From a virus, in the IMG/VR virus record IMGVR_UViG_3300027816_000098, positions 1 through 64,000 of that record: a stretch of DNA of 64,000 bases; one strand, given 5' to 3'. Every line of letters begins with the position of its first letter. Position 1 is the first letter of the stretch. The notes beneath the pieces were generated by a model. The model worked only from the letters and a program-made list of their open reading frames with translations, did no database searches and had not been told where the DNA came from. Of the stretch, positions 29,401 through 35,386 are shown piece after piece. Position numbers and translations under genes: made by a program.

Positions 29401-29549
29401 TATTTAGCAGTGGCACTACTTTGAAATTTATTATTTTTATTTACCGCAATTGTAAATGCGTTTATTTGTTGTTGTAAAGCCTTTAATTGGGCAGCGGCAT
29501 TACCCGTATTGATCTCAATATCAATAATACCCTTGGCTACATCAGCCAC
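23433..29549 (-). CDS. Tape measure protein
   Basis: A 2038-residue protein that sets tail length and is packed inside the tube. N-terminal and middle parts are helical with Gln/Ala-rich heptads and hydrophobic segments (about residues 515-545 and 1150-1200). Three similar modules with the core LTPGEFVV lie near residues 686-728, 1036-1073 and 1923-1966, each preceded by a Gly-rich stretch and followed by a Lys/Asp helix. A coiled coil occupies roughly residues 1600-1870. The GTG start at 29549 overlaps the stop of the frameshifted chaperone and has GAGGTGA upstream. By the usual ratio a protein this size implies a tail of about 300 nm (inference). Confidence 0.93.
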   Translation of the reverse strand: MADVAKGIIDIEINTGNAAAQLKALQQQINAFTIAVNKNNKFQSSATAKYTTELQDLVNASRFFTAETVKMKTSAGALDATLRKGQATLGQFFNAKFNRNSALFAETMGLAAERSRTLQTQFIATTGASRGMQEALAIRPLAAFSSEMAIATQRSQILTSMFKQGTTQLINFGKNVQWAGRQLMVGFTLPLTVFGSTAGKTFMELERQAVAFKKVYGDIFTTPAELQGNMDAVMALGKEYTKYGIAVKDTVGLAAQAAAAGRRNKDLTDAVTQATRLSTLGQMDQNQALDTTIALQSAFRLSGQELADTVNFLNMVENQTVVSLQDLAAAIPRVAPVIKGLGGDVKDMAVFLAAMQEGGVSAEQGANALKSGLGSLINPTKQAKEMLAGFNINLDAIVQRNRGDLMGTVMDFATALQTLDEFSRQQALEQVFGKFQYARLGALFENIVRDGSQASQVIDTMAFSSEQLRQTAERELSVIEQSFGVQLTAAIEKFKLAIAPIGQLFVQLAIPVVNFLTKIVEGFNNLPDFSKKFIALATIITGLVIPAGTMFFGLLMNLSGTLAKLLQSLGIFSKGLMKGGVVGGIQAVTQSMKYMSLEEIDAAIAAKQLGSATMSANDAFRAQVSAAEGARAAVRNLGDTYSYLINRMAEAASLSKFTFAAPGTALQTAQARSRNIKGAFPRRFATGGQVPGTGNQDTVPAMLTPGEFVVTKDATRSIGTKFLERLNMGGVAGYFGGGDVIENKRNLDILAQEAVERSGIGVRPGKLSPSQARMFGPPLELTHLGSGGDFVKPSGLTGGQEKIFNKVGKFATQQEGFTAFLPRSINQALRNSVGSGVKASDLLSYLRNTPAGQTFGPLDQVLGKTGRGTGSDRVQAAMVRKLELMVKTGRGDELLFDKHVGPIYQRAIKKLYPETYSLLKRPMQWRADTKEIYNKIGISKPTDIESPRTITNLRAKGLVVLNKGKKLAGDITKDQKSQFIKNLPKGSIGVYRNKSGKVNFIGRDGSIVGASYTGGANIPAALSGLRNILVTKNKGGDINSSGTQAALLTPGEFVVNKDAAARNRPFLDALNAGKVKNFQQGTRKERNQRYQNITGRTVGQARMAAIGSRVGGGIGGAAFTGFLAGPALQSSSNQAVSAIGKVVTGASIAASAFQVLGPVLRVLATRLPFLTNPVGLVITAFMATSGLLSIVVNKELKKVADAGAAMTRAMYGSTENIEAMAESFGRTTTRQRLAETRASRAGGGISAEAQQFSTQYIQSDAGKKLLADIEKVRAAGGDAALAIRNQVSKAVVAGAITPDEAEAIAKDIGLALNDQSLAIDAVGKISKLFGPNGELLENNILQIAAEISPKFNLSDIITLAQQQVEEGNFISKLFGIEENQVRENVANNINEILKGANENIAASMDVLTTQYEDGEISFTKYQEGIKQQTDLINKNTTKAIDSFAQYLGKTDAELKNLYDRNKFGNLRTQESKAVVKFFDDQRKAAEQSLVGVGQGFESSIVDAVFTGLADGDVLKATEYFNQLTTGNIDKDLVDKIVKALTDKGLIEAANAFRNYITPQVTSRAPDGVKPPVTFQEEDPPGSGGEKSKIQILEESIKQTKEYSAALSVLVKRGLSPEAAANLDAATAIELVKKKRLDLVKAVNQQAAAQRVLQNIVKGEDERQVDILEAQTDAIDANIEAVQDQIDAINKLNDADQRQLTVRNKALEDLSKKEENVNKSYNARIDALNRVKEANAQVAQQEKNRLDLASALTSGDIAAAAQAALTMTEDFAQGQIDNTQAELELQRQREIDALTTSVNGQLLTRQQIESQIDSINQRMYERDLQTWPLQDQIKNLESQREVIARQIEATQLRIRARQIEEEARVGRLVGYYKDIAKYINQAANRKYDPTAANAGGVIKKAFGGFLKYTSNEPAPGMAMGGKMKKYAVGNIVPGLGNTDRVPALLTPGEFVVRKSVAAENMDMLKALNGDVFPSIKGTGSSVELGSVAPTTSTINNTPVYTYNVNVNVPNTDASPEEIANVVVGKLRRMTDTNLRSNRL

Positions 29550-30219
29550 TAACTAATCACCTCGTAATCTAACCCATGACCAATCCCAAAGCCTTTTTGC
29601 TTTGCAGCAACACCTTGCAGTGCCACTATGTCATTAGGGTTAGAGGTTTTTCCATTGCTGAAAACCCTTGCCTTTAGTGCTTCCCAAGCATCGTGAGACG
29701 ACTTAGAATTTTTATCTAAATCTATTCCTTTTAGTGAAGCAAGGAACTTTTTGTTTTCATATTCTTCTTCTCTTTTAGTAGTTAGTATTTCTACTAATTC
29801 AGGTAGAGATAAAGAATTCTCCAGTTCCTCGTAATTCTTCCAAAGTCCTAGAAGAAATACTTTAGATTCTATCTCGGCGAGATCTAGTTCTGACCAACTA
29901 GAGCCGCCGCTAGTGCGTTTGGGTCGTTCAACTTAATTCCTGCAGCCACTTCAATTACTTTATAAACTGTTGGTAAATCAATAAGTTCTTCTAATTTTGC
30001 TTTATCTGCTATTTCAGGCTTGTATTGCTTCATAGCAATTGCAGCACAACTTAAAAGCAAATCCATTGATTTAATATTGTCTTCAGCAATTGACGTGTCT
30101 GATATTTTTTGAAACTCTTTCATAAAATCTCTCAATAGAGAAATTTTTAAAGGTTTCATTGTTACTTTCGTACCGTCTTGTAATTCAACTTCTACAATTT
30201 CATAGACACTTGTTGCCAT
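29549..30219 (-). CDS. Tail assembly chaperone, -1 frameshift fusion (gpGT-type)
   Basis: A 223-residue product made when ribosomes slip by -1 in the preceding chaperone gene. The first 101 residues are shared with the short form. After the slip the frame continues for 122 residues, beginning with RTSGGSSWSEL and including LAEIESKVFLLGLWKNYEEL, and stops at TAG 29549-29551, overlapping the tape measure start. The downstream frame lacks its own good start and stop-free upstream sequence, which fits a frameshift extension rather than a separate gene. In siphoviruses these two products bind the tape measure and major tail protein during assembly. Confidence 0.85.
29884..30219 (-). CDS. Tail assembly chaperone, short form (gpG-type)
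   Basis: A 111-residue acidic, helical protein directly after the major tail protein and before the tape measure, the standard place for the chaperone pair. It begins with ATG 30219 (strong AGGAGGATAA) and ends at TAG 29884-29886. The sequence SVYEIVEVELQDGTKVTMKP is typical of the beta-strand start of these proteins. It is the product of ribosomes that do not slip; most translation is expected to end here (inference from the family). Confidence 0.85.
   Translation of the reverse strand: MATSVYEIVEVELQDGTKVTMKPLKISLLRDFMKEFQKISDTSIAEDNIKSMDLLLSCAAIAMKQYKPEIADKAKLEELIDLPTVYKVIEVAAGIKLNDPNALAAALVGQN
29917..29923 (-). promoter_or_regulatory. Programmed -1 frameshift slippery site CCCAAAC
   Basis: Minus-strand heptamer C-CCA-AAC in exact X-XXY-YYZ register with the chaperone reading frame. 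The codons are GAC CCA AAC, residues 99-101. A short GC-rich stretch (GCGGCGGCTC) begins about eight bases downstream and could form part of a stimulatory structure. Confidence 0.85.
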
Positions 30220-30244
30220 TTATCCTCCTTAAGGACATAGTAAA

Positions 30245-30273
30245 ATTATAGCACAAAACCCACCTCTCGACAA
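30245..30273 (-). promoter_or_regulatory. Promoter for tail chaperone and tape measure operon
   Basis: TTGTCG, then 17 bases, then TATAAT on the minus strand, with TGC directly before the -10 (extended -10). The -10 ends 25 bases before ATG 30219. The -35 overlaps the loop of a terminator hairpin, so termination and re-initiation meet at one point. Confidence 0.6.
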
Positions 30274-30283
30274 GAGAGATGGG
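30259..30283 (-). terminator. Terminator after major tail protein gene
   Basis: On the minus strand CCCATCTCTC and GAGAGGTGGG pair around a short loop (one T-G pair), followed by TTTTGTG. It lies about 25 bases after the major tail protein stop codon. Confidence 0.7.
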
Positions 30284-30305
30284 CTAAGTGTCTATTTAAT
30301 TGTTT

Positions 30306-30989
30306 TTAACCACGTACGCGATCTACGATTTTACCGTATGATCCATTTGATGCTGGAAGTAGACGGAATGATACTTCGAACATTGATGGTTCGTCACGTT
30401 TTGCAGATACTGTTACACTTTCAATTGAGAGTGCACGGTGTGCTACATATACGCGTTCTACTGCTGATGCACCAGTTGCGTCTGGGTCTCCAGATCCTGG
30501 TCCGATTGCAACGATTGCTCGTTCAACTGGAACAGATCCTAGTTCTCCAGAGTTTAAGACTAGTGTATCTTCAGTTGCACCATCGTATTTATCTGTACTT
30601 GGAGCAGCGATTGCTAACAATAAGTTTTCAAGTGTTGCTTCAGCAAATGCTGTTGCCATGTTAACTTGCATACCTTGTTTGTAAAGTTTTGCAACGTCTA
30701 GCAATTGATCAACTTGGACTTCACCGAAGTCTGGTTGGAATTGTAATTCCAAACCGTTCATGGTGTAACCTACGTTGTTATAATCAGATGATGCTTCCAT
30801 TGTGTCTGCGAACGGTGTTCCAGATACGAATGAAGGAATTCCTGATACGCTACCTGAACCAGTAAAGTTATAAACTGCTGCTGATCCAGAACCTTGTGAG
30901 TACTTCAAGGCACCTTTGCCACCTGTTCCTTTTGATACGAACAGACGAGCGGCACCTACGATAATTTGGTTGCTGTTACCTAATGCCAT
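30306..30989 (-). CDS. Major tail protein
   Basis: A 227-residue protein that builds the tail tube. It lies between the tail terminator gene and the chaperone pair, which is the standard place, and is followed by a terminator, as expected for a heavily expressed gene. Composition is beta-rich with conserved-looking strands (YNNVGYTMNGLELQFQPDF, FEVSFRLLPASNGSYG). Codons here are richer in G and C at third positions than in the neighbours (e.g. repeated ACG and TCG), in line with high expression. ATG 30989 has AAGGAAGGTGA upstream. Confidence 0.85.
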   Translation of the reverse strand: MALGNSNQIIVGAARLFVSKGTGGKGALKYSQGSGSAAVYNFTGSGSVSGIPSFVSGTPFADTMEASSDYNNVGYTMNGLELQFQPDFGEVQVDQLLDVAKLYKQGMQVNMATAFAEATLENLLLAIAAPSTDKYDGATEDTLVLNSGELGSVPVERAIVAIGPGSGDPDATGASAVERVYVAHRALSIESVTVSAKRDEPSMFEVSFRLLPASNGSYGKIVDRVRG

Positions 30990-31060
30990 ATTTTATTTCA
31001 CCTTCCTTGTTTTTAGGAAAAGTGGGGCGATTTCCTCAATACTAATTATATACCTATTTA

Positions 31061-31645
31061 TTACTCATTATATTGCTTAGAATGATAGTCATATTTGATA
31101 ATAAGATCTCTAGATGGTCTATATTCCATTAAATCAGATACATCTTGTTGACTTTCTGCATACCCTGACTGAAACACATTGATACAGTGAAAACTATACT
31201 TAAATAAGTCTGGATAGGTAGATTCATCATAGTCTCTTAATGTTCCAGCAAATTGATTTATATCTTGTGCTGCGGTATCTTCTCTATCTAAAATTGCTGT
31301 GATAAGACTTGTTAGGTTGATTGTTACTCCATATCTATCTGCACCGTTAGGAGCATCTCCATATAAAGACCCACCATAAATTGTATATCTCATTTGCTCA
31401 CTTTTTATAGGATAAAAATACTTATATGATCCTGTTCTTACTTTTGTAAACTTATCAAATATAATATATGGTAAATCATTCTCTAATATATCAGGAGGAA
31501 TATTTCCTGCACCCGCTGGGAAAAATGGTATAAAGTCTGGACCACCTACGGTCTTAGGGTATAGGTTATAAAAGGCTGGTGCCTGAGTTTTAAACTGTTC
31601 CCAAACATATTCATTAATAATGTTTTCTGGTCTATAAATCTTCAT
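31061..31645 (-). CDS. Tail terminator / tail completion protein
   Basis: A 194-residue protein directly upstream of the major tail protein. Tail terminators occupy this position and end the growth of the tube and join it to the head connector. The sequence holds a Tyr-rich alternating pattern (LPYIIFDKFTKVRTGSYKYF and later RYTIYGGSLYG). The start overlaps the upstream gene in an ATGA fashion. Identification is by gene order; no sequence motif is diagnostic. Confidence 0.6.
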   Translation of the reverse strand: MKIYRPENIINEYVWEQFKTQAPAFYNLYPKTVGGPDFIPFFPAGAGNIPPDILENDLPYIIFDKFTKVRTGSYKYFYPIKSEQMRYTIYGGSLYGDAPNGADRYGVTINLTSLITAILDREDTAAQDINQFAGTLRDYDESTYPDLFKYSFHCINVFQSGYAESQQDVSDLMEYRPSRDLIIKYDYHSKQYNE

Positions 31646-32328
31646 CGTCTACCACCTGGTCCTTTTACGATCCAAGATAATGCTGCTTGTTTTCCTATTG
31701 ATCTTGCATTTCTATTTTTAGCAGCACTTCTAAATTTATTACTATATTCTTTAGGGTTAGAAAAGTGTTTATAAAATCCTATTGAGTCCAAGTATACATT
31801 AGTAAAATATATCCCATAAAACTCATTGAATGCTCTAACAAAAGATCCTCTTGTTGCAGCACCTCCTGGGTTTGCTATTACGATAGGACCACTTCTAAAA
31901 AACTCTTCTCCATCCACTTCAAAAAACAATGCTTTGGCATTAACTTCATTTATAACTACCTCTATTCCTTCTTCCATTACTCTTGCTTTATCAAAAAATT
32001 CTTGATCACTATTTGGCGGGGTTGTATCGGAATACAAAAACTCTGCAGATACTAATGCATTATTACCTTTTAAAGCAGATGTTAGTTCAAATAGTCTTCC
32101 ACCAGGGTTTCCAACTTGACCCCATTCATATACGTGGTGTAGCATTCCAGGATGTGATCTAGCAAGGCCGTCTAGATAATCGTAGAAAACATCTATTGAT
32201 TCATCTGCTATATTCTTAGTTATTTTCTTTTGGTTTCTTTTTAACTCTGTTGTAAAGCCATCTGTATATTGAACAACATTCTTTAAAACTTGTGAGACAT
32301 TATTAACATTTATTTTTGCTGTAATCAT
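31642..32328 (-). CDS. Neck / head-tail joining protein (HK97 gp10-like)
   Basis: About 228 residues. I place the start at ATG 32328, which overlaps the upstream stop as ATGA and follows GTGGGA, rather than at an upstream GTG. In the head-tail block this position normally holds HK97 gp10-type proteins. The N-terminal helix is followed by a beta core, with the run FELTSALKGNNALVSAEFLY and a basic C-terminus (FRSAAKNRNARSIGKQAAL). The assignment relies on order and length. Confidence 0.6.
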   Translation of the reverse strand: MITAKINVNNVSQVLKNVVQYTDGFTTELKRNQKKITKNIADESIDVFYDYLDGLARSHPGMLHHVYEWGQVGNPGGRLFELTSALKGNNALVSAEFLYSDTTPPNSDQEFFDKARVMEEGIEVVINEVNAKALFFEVDGEEFFRSGPIVIANPGGAATRGSFVRAFNEFYGIYFTNVYLDSIGFYKHFSNPKEYSNKFRSAAKNRNARSIGKQAALSWIVKGPGGRR

Positions 32329-32798
32329 GATTCCCACTTTTGCACTTGAGACTTACTTATGTACAGTCTAAAATGTCTTAGATTATGGTTATAGTCAAAT
32401 GTAGGTACTATAGTTTTAACTTCATATTTAGTATTTACTACCCCTGCTGAATTAACTAAGTTTTGACCATTGATCCATACATAGGCTCCAGATGGATCTT
32501 TTATGTTTGTTACTGATATAGACGTAATAGGATGATAAATTCCACTACTATCTTGTCTTAGATCTTGTTTAGTTCTTAAAAATGCATTTGAGTCATAGAT
32601 AAAGTCTGTACCTTTTGTTCTAAGTTCTCCATTAAAGCCTCTTGTAGACAATTCACTAATAATTGAACAATCTATTGTTCTATCGTATACCCATGTTTTA
32701 GATATATTGCCGTAGTCTTGTTGTCTAGTTGTAGCATAGTATACATCTGCTGTCATTGGAAATAATAAGTCGTCAAGACTAGATGTCTCTAAAATCAT
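32325..32798 (-). CDS. Head-tail connector (stopper-like)
   Basis: A 157-residue beta-rich protein between the adaptor and gp10-like genes. Small proteins in this slot usually form the stopper ring that holds DNA in the head. Conserved-looking features are PMTADVYYATTRQQDYGNIS and a final strand-rich segment. It overlaps the upstream stop by one base and the next start by four. No diagnostic motif is recognised. Confidence 0.55.
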   Translation of the reverse strand: MILETSSLDDLLFPMTADVYYATTRQQDYGNISKTWVYDRTIDCSIISELSTRGFNGELRTKGTDFIYDSNAFLRTKQDLRQDSSGIYHPITSISVTNIKDPSGAYVWINGQNLVNSAGVVNTKYEVKTIVPTFDYNHNLRHFRLYISKSQVQKWES

Positions 32799-33685
32799 TA
32801 CAACACCCCGATACGAAGCCTGTTTCTGTACTTCTCCAAAATTTTATCTACAAACATATTGCCAGTTCCAGTACTTGGATTTTTAGCAAACTTAATCTTA
32901 AAGTCTTCATTATCAAATGATTCAATATATCTGTTTATATATTTTAGATTATCGTTTTTAATATCTTGTATTAATAATTCACATGCTTCTTGTATGTCTT
33001 GAGGAACAACTTTATATCCAAAGTCTCCGTCAATTGTATATTCGGCATTTTCAGCAAATTGAACATCTAGATATCTTTCCATCCATACCTGTCTATAATT
33101 GACTTTATTCTCTGGTGTTTCATCGTCTACGTTAGTTATTGATGTGCCATCTTTTGTAATTGCATAAACAACGTCATTTGCACTAGCACTTAGGCTAGAA
33201 TCATATTGTAAATCTTGATTTTCATATACTTTATAAATCTTGTATATTTTTTCATCTATTGGCAAATAGTCGGATCCATTTCCAACCACTGTTTTTTCTT
33301 TACGAAGGAATGGAAACCCTTGAGTTTGTGAGTCTATAATATATCTTGCTAGTCTTTCATATTCAATTTCTTTTCCATCAGTAATGCTCAATGCAGAGGC
33401 TACTGTGTCTAAATTGCAATATGGTCTTATGATTTCAATATTCGTTAAAATTACTGTATCACCAATAGAGTTTTTAACTGATGCTGCTAGCGATCCAGTA
33501 TAGTTTAAATATTTTGAGTCAAGGCTAAATGATACTGCTCCAGATATTGTGGTTGCTGATGCTGAGAATGTTTCACCTGTATATAGGTCTTCATAGTCTA
33601 ATGTATATGTTCCACTTGGAGAAATTGTAAAAGTGGCTGTTAGGCCAGTAACTTTTTTATATTGTCTTTCATTTAATATTTCCAT
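32798..33685 (-). CDS. Head-tail adaptor protein with N-terminal Ig-like part
   Basis: A 295-residue protein, the first of four connector genes after the capsid gene. The C-terminal 200 residues contain the helical pattern of gp6-type adaptors (YCNLDTVASALSI, and VPQDIQEACELLIQDIKNDN), which form the ring below the portal. The first 95 residues (TFTISPSGTYTLDYEDLYTG) look like an extra beta-sandwich domain, larger than in most adaptors. ATG 33685 has AAGGAGG upstream, with a promoter just before it. Confidence 0.6.
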   Translation of the reverse strand: MEILNERQYKKVTGLTATFTISPSGTYTLDYEDLYTGETFSASATTISGAVSFSLDSKYLNYTGSLAASVKNSIGDTVILTNIEIIRPYCNLDTVASALSITDGKEIEYERLARYIIDSQTQGFPFLRKEKTVVGNGSDYLPIDEKIYKIYKVYENQDLQYDSSLSASANDVVYAITKDGTSITNVDDETPENKVNYRQVWMERYLDVQFAENAEYTIDGDFGYKVVPQDIQEACELLIQDIKNDNLKYINRYIESFDNEDFKIKFAKNPSTGTGNMFVDKILEKYRNRLRIGVL

Positions 33686-33709
33686 AATAAATAAAATTCC
33701 TCCTTACTA

Positions 33710-33718
33710 ATTATATCA
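33710..33718 (-). promoter_or_regulatory. Extended -10 promoter for connector and tail genes
   Basis: TGATATAAT on the minus strand, 24 bases before ATG 33685 and directly after the capsid terminator. No -35 match was found. This mirrors the terminator-promoter join at 30.25 kb. Confidence 0.5.
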
Positions 33719-33731
33719 TTGTAAAAAGATT

Positions 33732-33761
33732 GAAGGGAGGATATTTTACTATCCCCCCTTC
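33732..33761 (-). terminator. Terminator after major capsid gene
   Basis: On the minus strand GAAGGG-G-GGATA and TATCC-T-CCCTTC form a 12-pair stem with one mismatch and a six-base loop, followed by AATCTTTTT. It begins 18 bases after the capsid stop. Confidence 0.75.
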
Positions 33762-33778
33762 TGTGAACTAAAAGTTAA

Positions 33779-34768
33779 TTAGTTCTTTGAGAATGCAACT
33801 GCATCTGTTTCTTCGATTTGAACACCAAAACGTAAGAAAGTTGTATATTCTACAGTGTCTTTCTTAGGTTGGAATTCGCGATGTACAGTAATGTCTCTTT
33901 GGAATCCCCAAATACGGTTTTCTGGGAATGTCAATGAGATATAGTCTGCTGGCATCAAAGGAACTTCAACTAGAGGAATTCCTAGTACACGGTATGTAAC
34001 AGGTGCACCTAATGTTTGTGGTGCTACTCCGTCAATAACGCGTTCTACGATTCTTTCTGATGGCAAGTTACCGCTTGAGCCGAGACCATTGATGATATCT
34101 GCTACTGTTTCGCTAGAAGCGTAGAATTTCATTGCACCGCGTGATGCACGATACTTACGTGGCATTGCAAGAACTAATGCTTGCAAATCTTCCACGGTTG
34201 TACCAAATGTACCACCAGCATCGTTACCAGTTTGTTCTTTTACATAGAAACCTTCCAAAATGTTAAGGAATGAGTTTGTACCAGAACCTGTACCGTTGAT
34301 AGCAAGATCTTCAAGATCGTTTGCAAATGCACGAGTCATTGTGCGAACTAAGTGATCTTCTAATCCTGCACCTTCGATGTTGTCTTCAAGTGCTTCTGTT
34401 GATACTTCCCAGTCAAGACGGATTTTCTTTGTAGAAAGTTCCACCTTTGTGAAAGTAACACCAGCGTTGGTGTATGTTGCGTCTGCTTGTGCAGCAGCAC
34501 GGATAACACGTTCTCCAACGTTTAACTTCTCTAGTTCTGCTGAGTTGGCACGCATTGTTACACGGCGACCATCACGAGCAAGAACTTGTTGTTCGAAAAT
34601 ATATTCGATAAATTGAGCAGATTGTTCTGGATTTAAGATACCGCCACCATCGGCTGGTGATGCTGTACCTGCAGGTCCTAGGTTTGCTGAAGGAGTTGAT
34701 ACTCCACCAATTCCACCTGAAACGATTGATCCAGTTGCTGCTGATTTTTCTAAAATTTCTTCTGACAT
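33779..34768 (-). CDS. Major capsid protein (HK97 fold)
   Basis: A 329-residue protein. After a Ser/Gly-rich N-terminus (about 45 residues) the sequence shows HK97-fold features: a long helix region (SAQFIEYIFEQQVLARDGRR), a charged strand RVTMRANSAEL, and the A-domain-type motif VPLMPADYISLTFPENRIWG. The C-terminus reads TFLRFGVQIEETDAVAFSKN, which is typical of the end of the A-domain. It is preceded by the protease/scaffold gene and followed by a terminator. Codon use is richer in strong codons, suggesting high expression. Confidence 0.92.
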   Translation of the reverse strand: MSEEILEKSAATGSIVSGGIGGVSTPSANLGPAGTASPADGGGILNPEQSAQFIEYIFEQQVLARDGRRVTMRANSAELEKLNVGERVIRAAAQADATYTNAGVTFTKVELSTKKIRLDWEVSTEALEDNIEGAGLEDHLVRTMTRAFANDLEDLAINGTGSGTNSFLNILEGFYVKEQTGNDAGGTFGTTVEDLQALVLAMPRKYRASRGAMKFYASSETVADIINGLGSSGNLPSERIVERVIDGVAPQTLGAPVTYRVLGIPLVEVPLMPADYISLTFPENRIWGFQRDITVHREFQPKKDTVEYTTFLRFGVQIEETDAVAFSKN

Positions 34769-34792
34769 AATTTTTTCACCTCCCAGTGAATG

Positions 34793-35386
34793 TTAACGAT
34801 AGAGGTCAGCGGAATTGAGGAAACGCCCGCCCCACATCGACCTTTTTTGTATTTTGTTTTCCTGCACGACCCCGCCGAGGTCGCCAGACTTGCGGATAGC
34901 GGTATCATCTTCTAGTGAGTCAACACGCTTTCCAAACTCTTCTGCGTTGTTTTTCATTGTTGTAACTTCCTCGTTTACTTTTGCAACGCTTTTTTGCAAT
35001 TCGGCAATTTGATCATTAATTGATTTTACAGTTGCCACTAAATCTCCAACTGCTGCAGTAACGGACTTGCTAACTTCTTCAACAGAAGTTTTGACTGTTT
35101 CAACAGCCTTTGCCAAGTCAGCATCTTTGCTCTCTTCAGCAGGAGTGGTGGCATCTTCAACTACAGTATCAGATTTTTCAACTGCTTCTGCTGCTGCTTC
35201 TGCTGGTGCTTCTGCTGCTGCTTCTGCTGGTGCTTCTGCTGCTGCTTCTGCTGGTGCTTCTGCTGCTGCTTCTGCTGGTGCTTCTGCTGCTACTTCTGCT
35301 TCTGCTGTTTCAGACTCAACGATTTCATCTACAACGACTACTTCGTCTTCAACTGCCTTAGTTACTTCTTTTTCTGTATTTGCCAT
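34793..35386 (-). CDS. Nested in-frame scaffold protein
   Basis: A 197-residue product predicted from an internal start inside the protease gene, in the same frame. ATG 35386 follows a near-perfect ribosome binding site, AAAGGAGGGG, at ideal distance. The protein consists of an acidic N-terminus, the Ala-Glu-Pro repeat region, and a long coiled-coil ending near the capsid gene (VEEVSKSVTAAVGDLVATVK). This matches the known plan in lambda, where Nu3 scaffold starts in frame inside the C protease gene. Scaffold would be made in excess over protease. Confidence 0.7.
   Translation of the reverse strand: MANTEKEVTKAVEDEVVVVDEIVESETAEAEVAAEAPAEAAAEAPAEAAAEAPAEAAAEAPAEAAAEAVEKSDTVVEDATTPAEESKDADLAKAVETVKTSVEEVSKSVTAAVGDLVATVKSINDQIAELQKSVAKVNEEVTTMKNNAEEFGKRVDSLEDDTAIRKSGDLGGVVQENKIQKRSMWGGRFLNSADLYR

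Noticed and set aside
29549-29916. Downstream chaperone frame as a sequencing-error frameshift
   Set aside because: A canonical slippery heptamer in the right register and the conserved gene order favour programmed slippage.
31045-31050. TATAAT before the major tail protein gene as a promoter
   Set aside because: No extended -10 and no -35; a single hexamer in AT-rich sequence is not enough.
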